A DNA stretch of 64,000 bases. Origin: Chrysopilus asiliformis. Its lineage: Eukaryota; Arthropoda; Insecta; Diptera; Rhagionidae. The notes under the pieces are model-generated. The model saw only the letters and a list, made by a program, of their open reading frames with translations. It had not been told where the DNA came from and did no database searches. Every line of letters begins with the position of its first letter. Position 1 is the stretch's first letter. Positions 47,841 to 59,845 of the stretch are shown here, piece after piece. The stretch lies in contig OZ035961.1 in NCBI GenBank assembly GCA_964034945.1, positions 6,368,001-6,432,000 of the forward strand, read 5' to 3'. A program made the position numbers and the translations under genes.

Positions 47841-48572
47841 AATGCGCCGCAGACGAATGCCAAGGTCAAAAAAATTCTTGAATTGATCTAATAGTAGCCA
47901 CAGAAGCGTATCGTCATATTTTGTTCTTTGTAAGGTGCAAATTTGACGCAGTGAACTTCCAAATGTCGCCCAAACCGCCATCTGAGAAAAATGATGTCCT
48001 ACACTCTAAAAAAACCTTGGGTTAAATTCTAATGAAAATTGGATTACACTGGATCTATATGTAATTTTTATACGAGGCTCTATAAAAATATTTAAAGATA
48101 AAAATAATGTCTTTTTATTCATTTATATTTTCTAACGCTTCTGTCATTCGGCCACCCCTTGAAATGCTGCCCCAGGATCTGCCTGGCGTTACCTGTAAGC
48201 CTGGCTACTTAATAGATATTTTATCCAAACAGTAAAGCGACCATATTGTAAATAAATAATTTACAGACACTCCGTTTTACTGTCACGTATATTTTCTTAA
48301 TTTTACTTAAAATGTTTCTATTAGATTCCAGGGGCTATAGCCCCCCTTAACTTCTAATTATGCAAAAGTCGGATAAAAACCATCAGAAATGAAATGTATT
48401 AACTGCTCTATAAAGTTGATAATTATTTAAATTTTTTCCTTAACACAACATTGACAAATTCTTTGTGGAACGTGAAGGGACAAAAGTAAATTTTACTCTA
48501 CATTGGAAACTGTTTATCCATTAATTTAAAGAGATATTTGATTTCAGTAAAAATGTTCGCCTGCGGCGCATT
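47841..48572. mobile_element. Candidate TIR element with ATGCGCCGCAG ends
   Basis: The ends AATGCGCCGCAGACGAA and TTCGCCTGCGGCGCATT are inverted, about 730 bp apart. A related end (GCGCCACAGGCGAA) is at 17327. No transposase frame; superfamily unknown. Confidence 0.5.
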
Positions 48573-48830
48573 TTTTTTTCTAATAATTTCAAGTTAAATC
48601 ATATTTAAAAATTTAAGATTTTTTATGATTTTCTTTTATGTTTGTTTTTTCAACCCTTTATCTATTACAAAACTAAAAACCATTTCTTTAAGTTATGTAT
48701 ATTATTTTTAATTATCTTTCGATTTTTTTTTAATTATCTCCCGCTTGCGAGATATGGTTTTTAAATATAAACAAATATCTGGACTGTTTCACGGCAATTG
48801 CAAAAAAAGCGACTCAATGAAAGCTCACTT

Positions 48831-49201
48831 ATGGTGCGTTTCACGATTTTTTTTGAGACTTCTTAATTTAATGAGCGGGCGAATTTTAATCGAAAAGAGC
48901 CTGCACGCAGAGGAAAAAAATAGTGAATCTAACTATTTTATAATGTGACGAAGCATGAGTATCACTAAAATAGTTAATTTAAATTACAAAAATAATCAAT
49001 TTAACCACATAATAGTAAATTTGCCTACTAAGCAGTTAAATTTATTATTAAAATTGTCAATTTTGGTTATTTTCCTAAGTGAAATCTGCTATTTTAGTAG
49101 TAATCACGAATCCCAATTATCAAAAAGTTTGTTTTACTATTTTTTCTCTTTTTGTGGTAACTCAATTTAATGGCTGCTAAAAGTTTCGTGAAACGCGCCA
49201 T
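48831..49201. mobile_element. MITE with ATGG(T/C)GCGTTTCACGA ends
   Basis: The left end ATGGTGCGTTTCACGA and right end TCGTGAAACGCGCCAT pair with one mismatch. Arms extend inward with ACTTCTTAATTTAATG / CAATTTAATGGCTGC similarity. An inner segment resembles sequence beside the mariner at about 57175-57210. No coding capacity. Confidence 0.6.
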
Positions 49202-49627
49202 TAAATTCATAACAAGTTTGCTTTTATATGTTTTTATACACAAATGTGTGCTTTTCTGTAAGCTTAAACAAGTTAAATAAAATTTCCAACTATGAATATC
49301 TAAGAAATACAATGATTCAGTAGTGACCATCTTGATCTCATCTTAATCGATTGACTTTACATCAGATAATCGCAAAATTGTTAGTTACCACAAAACGAGT
49401 TGATGAAGAGTTCTAAGTGATTGACGTTCATTAAAGCGTAAAAATGTTTTGAGCTAGTTGTCAAGATTTCTTTAATTTTGAATTGTTATCAAAACTTAAA
49501 AAAAAGCTGCGCATTCGTAATACTTCCATAAGTAATTAACGTGAAGAAAAGCTCTTAACTAGATTTAATTCTTGTGGTTTAAAAAAAAATTGTGATATTG
49601 AAGAAATAACTAATAATTGATAGAAAT

Positions 49628-52600
49628 ATGGGAATATCAAGGGAGATTATCGCATTGTTTTTATTAACTTGTTGTTTAGTGTATTCTGGTGATTGTCAGA
49701 TCATATTCATTGATGATTATTTGTATGAAAATTCAACATGTAGGCAAGAAGATGGAAGAATTGGTGTTTGCTTAAAGTTGTCGGATTGTCAGGAATCGAT
49801 ACTTGTTGCGATACAGAAAACCCATTGTACATTTATCGACAGAACGCCAGTCGTTTGTTGTACAAGAAAGATCATATCACCTGTGGTAACCGATCTCGAA
49901 GAAGACATTGGTACAAGATACAGAGATCCAGCAGCAAACGCGCCCAGAATAAATACAACTGTAGTTGAAGTCGCGAAATCCGGCTCACAAGGTATTAATA
50001 TGGAAAATAACTTAACGCAAAATCATATTAAACTGGTTGATAAGAAAACACATAAAAGCACCGTCTCGTCTTAACACACATCAATGTTTTTTTATATTTA
50101 TTTATTTCTAAGACATAATCATAAATTTAAATAATTTTGGCATATTTTGATTTTGAGACGTGTTAAAGGTGACAAGAATTGTTCTTTACGAGATTTTGAC
50201 GCTTAACTCTATAAACTTTGGACTTTTTTCAAACTTTAAAACGATAAACATCAGTTGTCATGACATCAATTTTTTGAAGATTTTAACTAATCGAAATAAT
50301 TTTTATATGTGTTAAGTTTTGATTTTGATGCGTGGGAAATTTTATTATGCTATAAGATTTTTTTATGTACGTAATCAAGAAAAATTCATATTGATTATTC
50401 ATTGGAAATTTTAATTCATATAAATACTAATGATGTTTTTGCGATTCTTAATTTTTGATCAGTCAAAATTTAATTATTACTTATACTATAGCATATTCAT
50501 GTGGAAAGGGTACATAGTTAATATTCATTAACAAGTTTTTAGATAATAGGGAATTCCGACAGGCTTTTTCATAAATGCGCAAGGTGTTTTTTGTGGAAAT
50601 AAGGTGTTGTGTGGGTTTAAAATAACTGTCAATTGCAAAGTCGGTGGGTATTTTGTAAACGGGAGCACAGGTTAGTTGACACATTTACAGAATGACTTAG
50701 GGAAATTGACGATAATACCATTGATAATATCCGTGAACAGATTTTCATGATTTTTACTTTCCTCTTCACACTCTAAGAAATGATAGTAAAATTCAACAAT
50801 ATTTTAATTCAATAATACTAGTAAAATTACTTCAATAATTGAATGAATGCGAAATTTAGTTGAATATTTAACATACTTTTGTTGAAAATTCTAAGTTTTT
50901 TTTTTGAAAATTCAACAAATTTTGTTGAAAATTCAAAGTTTGTTAAGATTTCAACATTTTTTGGTTGAAAATTCATAATTTCTTTCAGTTGAAAATGAAA
51001 CACAATGTTGAATTCCAAGTATTTATCGCGTTATTTCTGAGTCATTATTCGGGAAGTGTGCGTCGGTCCATCAGTTCAACATCAAATTAAATATCATTTC
51101 TGTATGAAATATGTAAGGTTAGTTTCAAAAAAGTGTCGAGTTCGTTGAAAATTAATCTACTATTGTTTAAAAATAATACGCATGTTGAATTTTACTTCAA
51201 TTATTGAGTGTAACCTATTTCATCAATTTATTGAAGGAAAATTCAACAAAAAATTCTTAGAGTGTATATAGGGAAAGTATTGTATCAATGACGGAGACCT
51301 ACTCGGTAACGGGGGCTGATAGAAAATTTCTGATAAGTACGAAATCCTTTTCAGGCAAAATTATAAGGATGTCCGTGCATCTGTTTGTCGGTTTGTCTGT
51401 TTTACGTATCTTCAATAACTCGAGAACGCGTTGACCTAGCGACTTGAAATTTCATTTAACCTTCTTCCGTCCCTCGGGTCTAATTTGACCCAAACAGAAA
51501 TTAGTTTCCTTGTACCTTTAAAAGTATTTATAATACGAGCCTGAAATTTTTTTACTTTGCCTTATTTATTGTAAACTAGCAGTATGCAAAAATTTGGCAA
51601 CTTCCGATTACCCGTTACACTGCTACAAAAATAGTCACACTAAAGACCTTCGGGTCTAAAATGACCCAAGGCAGTTATTCGTATAAGAAATGTTTAATTT
51701 AGTCATATTATATTATATTAGTTAGTGTTTGTAAACTATATCTAGAATACGGATCTAAAATATTTGACCGAACGGGGTGAGTTCTCGGGTATAAGAAACC
51801 GATTTTGTTGGATGTCAATTGGGAAAAACTCAACTGCCATATTTCTCAATTTTTGTATGAAGTTTTTTGACCGCTATTTTCGGGGAGAGTTCATTAGAAT
51901 AATATATAAGTCTTTTGGGTTATACATATGTTGTTGTATGTTGTAAAAATTTCGAAAAATATAAAAAAAACTCGTTTTTTGATTTTTGTATACACTAAAT
52001 CTCTATGGGTCAAAAAAGACCCGAGGAACTTTAGTGTGATTTTTTTTGAGGGACGGATGAAGGTTAAATGAGTTTTACAAAAATCGTACTTTTTGGAAAA
52101 GTAACGGTAACTATAATGGGTACCTCCCACACAATTTTTTGAAAAAACACTTTTTTTTAAATTTTTTCGAAAATTATGCACTTTTGGAAAAAATGAGTGT
52201 AAAAAAATTTAAATGATATAAAATTTCCCACATTTTCTGCTTTAACGGTTTTGTTTTGTATCTCTGATGGTTCTTAAGATATTTGAAAAAAAAAATCAGT
52301 TTTTTTAAATCTCTCGGAAACTATGGACTTTTATGAAAAAATGCATATAACCAAATTTATAGGAAATACAATTTTCTACATTTTTTGGCTTTTACGATTT
52401 ATACGTATCTCTAACGGTTCTCAACATATTTCAAAAAATTGAAGGTGTTTGAAAATTTCTCAGAAACGATGCGCTATTATGAAAAAAAGCTTAAAACCAA
52501 AATCAAAGGAAACAAAATTTTCTTCATTTTTCCCTTTATCAGTTTTTACGTATCTTGAACGGTTCTCCAGATATTTGAAAAAATAAGTTATGGCATGACT

Positions 52601-55600
52601 AAATACGTGGCGCGATCAACATTTCATGTGAATAGCAAAATGTAAAAAAAAATAGCTTTGTAAAATGCTGTAACATTAATTGATAGTTTCATGAAATTTT
52701 TAGCGACCGCTAAATAGAATTAGTGGGTGAATTCCGAGCTAAAAGAGCCTGTTTACACAATTTAAAGGACCTGTACTGTACACTTACGGCTTTTCATTCA
52801 AAGAAAGATCTCATCGGAGTGAGATTTTTTTGACAACTGGGCCAAAAATTTCGGGGAATTTCATTTCTTATTAAGAAGCCGTTGAGAAGGAAACAACTAA
52901 TCGCCGTTCCTGTAATCCATGGAAAACATTAAATTTAACACGGAGAGAAATCTAAATAGGAATATGGAGAAATCCAAATAGGAACGCGACAGTGGACTCT
53001 TCTGCAAAATTTCCCTAAAAACAGGGAATCATTCCCATAATTTTGGGAAAATTTTTTTTGGAGTGAATTCCACTTTTGTTTGGAAGTTATTACTAAAAAA
53101 TTTCACTGTCTCGTATATTCCAATTTTTTATAGGAATCTGTTCTATTCATGGCTATTCTGGAATCCGAAGTTAAAACGTAAAACCAAACTCAGTCGATTC
53201 GATTCGCCACTCAATTGTTATTCTGGTATTCTAAAATTTGCAACGAGTAATTCTACCCTCAAAACGTTACTAGAACATACGCAATCGAACAGAAGTGAAA
53301 CGCAGTGGATTCAAGAATACAAATTGAGGGGAAATCGAACAGACTTAGTACTACTTCGGATTCCAGAATAGGTATGTATATATTTTTTACAGCTAATCAA
53401 AAGTTTTTCCAGGAGGCGCAAATTTCAAAGCTTTTTTTAGTCTGTGGTTTTTGGCCTAAACAAAAACTCCTTTTTTATTTAAATGTCATATTATCGGTTT
53501 TGCATATTTTAATGATTACACGATCCGATACACCAGCTTTTTAAAGGTTTTAGAAAAATGCTTTTTCATAACAAATAGCCATATAATCTGGTTTTAATAA
53601 AGCTTAAAAGAATAAAATTTAACTAATTTTCTCTATGCTCAATTTTCACTAATTTTCATTTCTATTTCAAAACTTAAAAATTTTCAAATTTAAAACTCCT
53701 TATGTCCATTTCTTGTCAATTTCGAAAGTTCGACTGTAATTACAATAGTTTTGTTTTATTTTAGATACTCAAGCAGATCCCAATATCTGCAGTTCATTGA
53801 AAAAAATCAATTGCCTAAAGCCTGATGATCGGATCGATGTGTGCATTAAACTGACGGGTTGTGAAAATACCCCCAATGAAAATGGTGTAATTTCCAATGA
53901 TACTACCAAATGTTGCGGAACAGATCCGTTTAGGGAAAACTCTGTAGAGAATATGAAAGGTGCTGCAGGAAATATTCAAATTAATATAAATGAAATACGG
54001 AATGAATTAATTAAAAATAATCACGATTCAAGTAAAGAGATTTATCTTCAATTAGATATTACACTCGATTTAAAATCTGATTCGATCGAAACTTCGGTTA
54101 ATTTAAAACCATCACCCCCTTTGATCCATAGTGAAAAAAAATATGAAGATGATGATAATTCGACTGAAATCGATATAAGATTTTCAACTTCATTACATAT
54201 GGCTAATTTGTCATATCTGGGAAATACAATAGACGATAATAAAGTTGAAATGGAAATTATGGTTTATAAAATGACCGATGTTGACACTAATGCTAACGAA
54301 ACTGAACAATCAAACGTACCGGTAAACCGAATTAATGACAGTATTCACAAGCCATCGGATATAGAGGGGAACAAAACTGCCGATGTAGGTTCTAGATTAG
54401 GTGAAGTTGAAGAGTCAGTAGAGAACCAGATCGATCGTACAAATAAAAAATCTCATGCACAAATAGGTAATGACTACTAAATTATATAAATTTTTATTTT
54501 TGGAATTTTTTAATGAAACTTAACACGTTGGCTACCAGCCAAAAAAACGCTTACTCCGCTAGTATACACGGGGAAAAAACTCAAAAATCATTTCTGTACT
54601 TTGTGAGTCACCAATGAACACAAGATCAATACAGACAAAAACGAACTCCATGCTCCACAAAAAAAAAACCCCTTTGTACCGCACGAGCGACTGCACTCAA
54701 CCATGGAACTTGAGAAACTGACGGTAATGACAATAGTGTGTGTACACCGGTGACTCACATGGTAGCCAACGTGTTAACAAGATATTAGACCAAAAAGATC
54801 AGTTAAATCTTGTACTTAGATATATAAACGTTTTAAAATGTTTTTAAATGCGGTTTTTTACGAGTCCTCTACAATATTTGTTGTCAACAAATATCGACAA
54901 TATATTTGAGGATTGCAAAGGTTTCCGAATATAAATTCTTTACTTTTATATATTTTTATGAAATTAGTTAATAATTTTTTTAATTTCAGCTTGTAATCGA
55001 ACTACATCTGCTGACATCATTATAAGAGATTTCAAATCAGATAACGACTCTGAAACTTCATATCAATCACCGAGTTTGGTAATTTATTTCAATTAATATA
55101 AACTACTACTTTTCTGATCTTCGGCTCATTTTACTATGCTATGCTAAAATGGCAATATACTCTGTGATCATTTTTTTCGATCATTTAAAAATTGAGTTTA
55201 GATTTAGATCATAGAAATTTTTTGTTAATTTGCCTATTGTCTTTGGACAAAATGCCCGCGAAAAATTAAGAAAACTGATTATTTAAAAAAAAAGTTTCGC
55301 GCAGTACGCTTGAAAAAAATGAATTCTTTCTTCATCCCAATCGTAACTACTAACCGATTCTGATAGACTTGTCACGTAAAACGACACAACTCTTCTTGGA
55401 AACTTGCTACTCTGTGGTGGCATAAACTCTTTTTTGAATAGGATATTAAAAAGTTTTGTATTTGTTCCAAATATTGAAAAAAAGCAAACCAGCATGGACA
55501 GTTCACGTGACAATTTTGGTAACGCAAGTCTATCAGAATTATGTCGAGAAATATTAGAAAAATAAAAATATGACAGTGAAATCTCGGTTCGTGATCGCCT

Positions 55601-56877
55601 CGATTTGTTCTTCTTTGGTAAATCACCAAATTTAATAATAAAGGGAGGGGAAATAACACTTGAACCCCCTTTTTCATAACACAACACCAAGTTTTCGCGA
55701 ATCTCTTCACTGTTTATTCTAAATGGTGATTCAGAGCAGCATTCTCGATGGCAATGGGTGTACAAACGTATGGCTGTGAATTTATATCTCTTCGCCAATC
55801 TCTTAATTTAATGTCTTTGGTCGATACATATTATTTGCAAAGACACGAGGTTTTTTTTCATTTTTTTTTTGAAAGACATTCGAAATTATTTTTTCTTGTT
55901 CTAAAAACTATTGGTTACAAAGCCTTAACAATTTTTTTCAATATAATCTTGCCAAAATTTGCAGAACTTATTTAGACATTTTTTTCTTATGTTTCTTTTA
56001 TTAGTTTTCATTTGGATTAATGACGGATGACTTAATTGATTTAAATTGTACTGGAAGTTTAATTGAATATTATTATGTTGTAACATCAGCTTCCTGCGTC
56101 GATAATATCCGGTAATAAGAATCTGATTATATTTGATTTGTAAAAAAAAACTGAATTTTCACTCTATTAGACCGAAACCAAATTTGGCAAGAGTCGGTGA
56201 TTATGTGATTTATGCTAATTATGGTGCAATGCAGCCGTCTTACTTCGTAGTAAACAGAATTCAAATTCATCCAGGCTTCAATCGAGACACTCTTGAAAAT
56301 AACATCGCTATTTTGAAATTGCTGCCATATGAAAAGTTAGTTTTGATTTTTAAGTTTTGTAAAAAGGATTTTGTTAATGAAAATTTGATTAAAATCAGCT
56401 CTCCATTTCCATTACGGCCGATATGCGTTTGGGAAAGTTCTACATTGCCGACAGAGGGAGTATTTGAGTCACACGGATATGAAACAAGTGATGTTGAACA
56501 TGAATACGACCCTACCAACACAACTATTAAATTCGTAAGTCAAGAAGATTGTGAAGCTGCCTTTAAGGACGATACAAGACTTAGAAATGGTTTAACGGCG
56601 GATCAATTTTGTGTAACAAACGAAGATCCCGAATCCAGTTGTGAGGTGAATTTTAAATACTTTTATTTCAATATATAGTATTTGATTTATTAACATAACG
56701 TTTTGAACAAAATAGTTTCCAAAACTACATGCCGATGAAATCACAACTCATGTGGGAACTAAGCGATATTTACTTGGTATATCATCATTTGGTTATTCGT
56801 GCAAAGGAGGTATTCGGGTGTACACTAGAATCTCAAGTTATATTGACTGGTTATCGAAGAATATATGGATTTTATAA
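49628..56877 (+). CDS. Double-clip serine protease homologue, all catalytic residues replaced, 7 exons
   Basis: A secreted protein of about 611 aa. Exons: 49628-49991, 53765-54466, 54990-55078, 56005-56111, 56171-56335, 56399-56645, 56716-56877; all in phase. Residues 1-23 form a signal peptide. Clip 1 uses C38, C48, C54, C67, C77 and C78. A second clip-like module (C138, C148, C154, C171, C172, with C130 extra and the fourth Cys missing) is followed by about 180 residues of acidic, Asn-rich linker. In the protease domain the His position is Ser (TSASC, S415), Asp is Asn (NNIAIL, N465), and the Ser loop is missing (CEFPKLHAD, Lys at the Ser position). It can only be a binding or regulatory protein. 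Joining exon 1 to the rest needs a CAAG|GTATTA donor and a 3.8-kb intron full of repeats. If unspliced, exon 1 reads on to a stop at 50074 as a 148-aa clip-only protein. Poly(A) signals are at 56951 and 56970. Confidence 0.8.
50769..51264. mobile_element. MITE with CACTCTAAGAA ends
   Basis: The left end CACTCTAAGAA and right end TTCTTAGAGTG are perfectly inverted, 496 bp apart. Inside, GTTGAAAATTCAA motifs recur in both orientations. It lies in intron 1 of the double-clip gene. Confidence 0.68.
51290..52600. repeat. Interspersed repeat interrupted by a TTAA element
   Basis: This is the same family as 43102-43840 (shared AACTCGAGAACGCGTTGACC and the following degenerate repeats). It lacks the long microsatellite and is split at 51456-52067 by a TTAA-flanked MITE. 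Alignment to the other copy shows the uninterrupted site. Confidence 0.6.
51456..52067. mobile_element. TTAA-flanked MITE (piggyBac type), nested
   Basis: Bounded by TTAA at 51456 and 52064. Ends are TTAACCTTCTTCCGTCCCTC and GAGGGACGGATGAAGGTTAA. Subterminal GGGTCTAATTTGACCC and GGGTCAAAAAAGACCC motifs parallel those of the 6952 element, with a further CGGGTCTAAAATGACCC inside. No transposase. The interrupted host repeat is recognisable on both sides. Confidence 0.78.
53153..53371. mobile_element. Foldback MITE with CTATTCTGGAATCCGAAGT ends
   Basis: The left end CTATTCTGGAATCCGAAGT and right end ACTTCGGATTCCAGAATAG are perfectly inverted, and the inner arms remain similar. It lies about 400 nt before exon 2 of the double-clip gene. 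The overlapping 102-codon frame is a by-product of this repeat. Confidence 0.8.
54520..54777. mobile_element. TTAA-flanked MITE (piggyBac type) in intron 2 of the double-clip gene
   Basis: The ends TTAACACGTTGGCTACCA and TGGTAGCCAACGTGTTAA are perfectly inverted over 18 bp and include the TTAA. Inner GTGAGTCACC / GGTGACTCAC motifs are also inverted. Length is 258 bp, with no coding capacity. Confidence 0.82.
55357..55539. mobile_element. MITE with TIR ATTCTGATAGACTTG, in intron 3
   Basis: The ends ATTCTGATAGACTTG and CAAGTCTATCAGAAT are perfectly inverted; this is the same family as 513-783. It lies between exons 3 and 4 of the double-clip gene. Minus-strand frames across it (55283-55798) are not supported as a gene. 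Confidence 0.68.
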
Positions 56878-57214
56878 TAAAAAAGTGTTAAGTGTAAACA
56901 ATATATATAATTTTTTGATATTATTATATGTTATTTAAGTTGATATAGAAAATAAACCTATTTATTCTAAATAAAAATGTAAAATTATAAATTTATGTTC
57001 TTGAATTTTTCATGGTGTGTGGTTTTTACTTATGCCCAGTTGACATTTTTTAAATTGTGGTTAACAGTAGCTAGCCACAAGGTTAGGAGTTTAGAAGTTT
57101 CCAACTAGTGTGATGCTAGTTTAAAAAGCATACTAGTTGCGCCTTAGTTGCCTACAAAAACAAAACTAGCAACTACACGTAGAGAAAAAATAGTAAATCT
57201 AGCTATTTTATTTA

Positions 57215-58118
57215 TTGGGTTGGGGAATAAGTTCGTAGCGTTTTACCTTTAAGACTTTTATTTAAACAAAAATCAACAATTATAACAAACAATAAATTAA
57301 TCAATTATGTATTCGCCGTTGCTGTTTACGACCTCCTCCCACCTCTCGACCAATTTGTCGATGCCGTTGCGCCAAAAATCGCCGGCTCTGGCCAGTTTTT
57401 AAGGTCCTCTTCATTGTCGATGGTAACGCCCCTCATATGGTTCGACAGGGAGCGGAAAAGATGGTAATCCGTCGGTGCAAGGTCCGGAGAATATGGTGGA
57501 TGCTGAAGGACCTCCCATTCGAGCTCTTGGAGTGCGGCTTTGACGACTTGTGCAACATGGGGCCGTCATGAAGGAGTATGGTTTGGCCTTGTCGATGGGG
57601 TCTTTTCAGTCGAATAGCCTCTTTCACGCGGTGTAGCTGGGCTATGTAGAGCTCTTTGTTGACCGTGGCATTCCTTTCGAGTATTTGCCTACCGTCCTCC
57701 TTCAAAAGTGCTTTGAGACGCTCTTCGTCGAATTCAGAAGGTCTTCCGCTGCGGGGCGTGTCGTCGACGTCAAAATCGCCATATTTGAACTTTGCAAACC
57801 ATTTCCGTGCTGTAGATTCGCCTATGACACCTTCTCCATATACGTTGCAAATGTCCCGGGTTGCTTCAGCAGCTTTTTGGCCTCGTTGAAAAGCGAAGAA
57901 GAGCAGGTGTCGAAAATGCTGATTTTTACCTCCTGGATATTCCATTTCCAAGCCAGAAAAATAATAAAAAATTAAATTACTCAAAAAAATGATTAGCACA
58001 GTTTTGTAAACCAGAAAAATCTCTATCGAATGAATACTATACACTTTGTCTAACAGCAAAAAATCGTTGTAAAACAAAAGAAAATATAAAAACGCTACGA
58101 ACATATTCCCCAAACCAA
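57215..58118 (-). mobile_element. Mariner element with internal deletion
   Basis: TIRs TTGGGTTGGGGAATAAGTTC and the inverse of TTGGTTTGGGGAATATGTTC are flanked by TA (57213-57214, 58119-58120). The length of 904 bp is some 400 bp short of a full mariner. Confidence 0.88.
57433..57945 (-). pseudogene. Mariner transposase relic
   Basis: The N-terminal DNA-binding part is recognisable (FQRGQKAAEATRD, ARKWFAKFKYGDF, DTPRSGRPSEFDEE). After ERNATVNKELYIAQL the frame jumps to a region that should precede LLHD, so most of the catalytic DDE/D domain is deleted. The remaining C-terminal part is frame-shifted relative to the family. It encodes no working transposase but keeps the TIR-binding portion. 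Confidence 0.85.
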
Positions 58119-58335
58119 TAAATATTTGCGGGCGAATTGGAGAGATTTTAAGTCGCAATACGCAATTTTATGACTTGATGTTACTTGGAATTAAAATATG
58201 AGCTAATTAATTGAGATCATAACAATATTAAAAACTTGAATGGTCGAGGAATTCAAATATTTTATTGAGTTAATCATGATTATACTCTTATTTGTTGCGT
58301 GTTACTAAGATGAGTCGAATGGGCTTTATTTCATA

Positions 58336-59017
58336 CTAGAACTTGGACCCGGCTTCGCCCGGCGAAATGAGTGAATAGAACAAAACTTAGGAAAACCAAA
58401 TTCAGTTGATTATAAATTAGATAGCCTAGAGTAGGGTGGTTCGTGCTTTTCTTTAAATTAGATTTTCTTCGGAAAATTGTTTTCAAAAAAAAAACAAAAA
58501 GATAAATTCCTGCATTCGGATTCCGATTCACTTTATCCCCTCCATTAACTTCCCCAACCTATTAAATTGAGATATGTTGGAGTTCGATCCCCGATGATTA
58601 TCTATGTCGAATTTCAGGTCAATTGACTTGGTTGTTTTCCTGCGAACTAAGTTTCAGAGTCACTTTGCCCTTACTCTCCCCACTTTCCGGGCTACTTTTT
58701 TGTGTATCCATGTTAGAGCTGGACCCCCGGTGAGTATCTATGCCGAATTTCAGGCCTCACGGCTCTGGAGTTTTTCCGCGACAGAGGAATATAGAGGAGA
58801 AACCAAGATTCGGATTCACTTAACCCCCCCCCCCCCCCCCCCCTCCCCGGACTACTTTGCAATATGCCTATATTTGACTATTTGAATCAGGTCTACATTG
58901 AATATCCATGACAAATTTCAGGTCAATCGGTTCAGCCGTTCTGGCGTGAAAGAGGAACAGACATAAAAAAAGACACACAGACAAACTGACATCAACTCAT
59001 TTTATATATTCGTATGA
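58336..59017 (-). mobile_element. Non-autonomous Helitron-like element, diverged
   Basis: On the minus strand it begins TCATACGAATATATAAAATG and ends with a CCGGGCGAAGCCGGG hairpin and CTAG. The host bases are A and T, as expected for Helitrons. It is longer and more diverged than the copies at 7.4 and 10.4 kb and contains an 18-nt poly-C run near 58826. Confidence 0.68.
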
Positions 59018-59845
59018 TTTCTACGGTCACTGCTGGTTCGTGAGCAATATTGGAAAAGTGTTTTTAAAAAAAATTCCCGAAAATTCGAGAAAAAGTTGCT
59101 TTTCTACTGATTGAGCTATTGTCCTGAAACTTTTTTATTCTAGGTGATAAGGGACTATCCGTAAAATACGTCAAACTTTTAGGGAGTGGGTACAATAAAA
59201 AACTAACTTTAAAAAAACACGCGATAATTTGCGTTTTTATGCGAAAAACTTCCAGAATATCATTTTTTTTTTGTAATAATAAAAAAAGACACTTGAATTG
59301 AAAGACAATAACACAAATATGATGGCAGAAAAATATTTTTCCATAATCTTTGACGCATTCAAATGCAGATTTTATTTTATGAAATTTTAAAATTTTTGAT
59401 TTATTCAATACTTAACTTTTCTTTTCACTAAACGGACTTTTATGATCGTGTGAAATTTTATTTTTTTGCGCTTAGCGACATTTTGAAAGTTTTATCCGAA
59501 AATCTGCTTTCAACAAGTAATTAAAAATTACCCAGCTCTTTGAGTTTCTTTACAAACGTTTTATTTTACATTTGAATAACACCCAATTCAAATGAATTTC
59601 AATGATTTTGAAATTACACAAGTGTCTATAAAAGTTTTTTTTTGAATAAAAGGAAATCCACATATATGACTCATTATTTTAATTAACATTAAATACAAGA
59701 AAAATTAAAAGAATACCGCCGCCGCTTATTCTTTTCGTCACCTGTAGAAATTCCAAAAAACTTTTCGAGTTGGCTTTTTCATCGGAAACGATTTAATCAT
59801 TAACAGTCCTTAGTCCGAATCGGAATTGATTTCGAAATAAACAAC
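59018..59845. other. Spacer upstream of the clip-only gene
   Basis: No gene seen. Near 59150 is a GGACTATCCGTAAAATACG segment like the dispersed GCTGTCCATAAA family. The last 60 nt before the ATG may be the 5' UTR. Confidence 0.35.

Noticed and set aside
53063..53371. 102-codon plus-strand frame before exon 2 of the double-clip gene
   Set aside because: It coincides almost exactly with a foldback element and is read from its arms.
55283..55798. 171-codon minus-strand frame in intron 3 of the double-clip gene
   Set aside because: It spans a MITE (55357-55539), has no recognisable motif, and overlaps another frame on the same strand.
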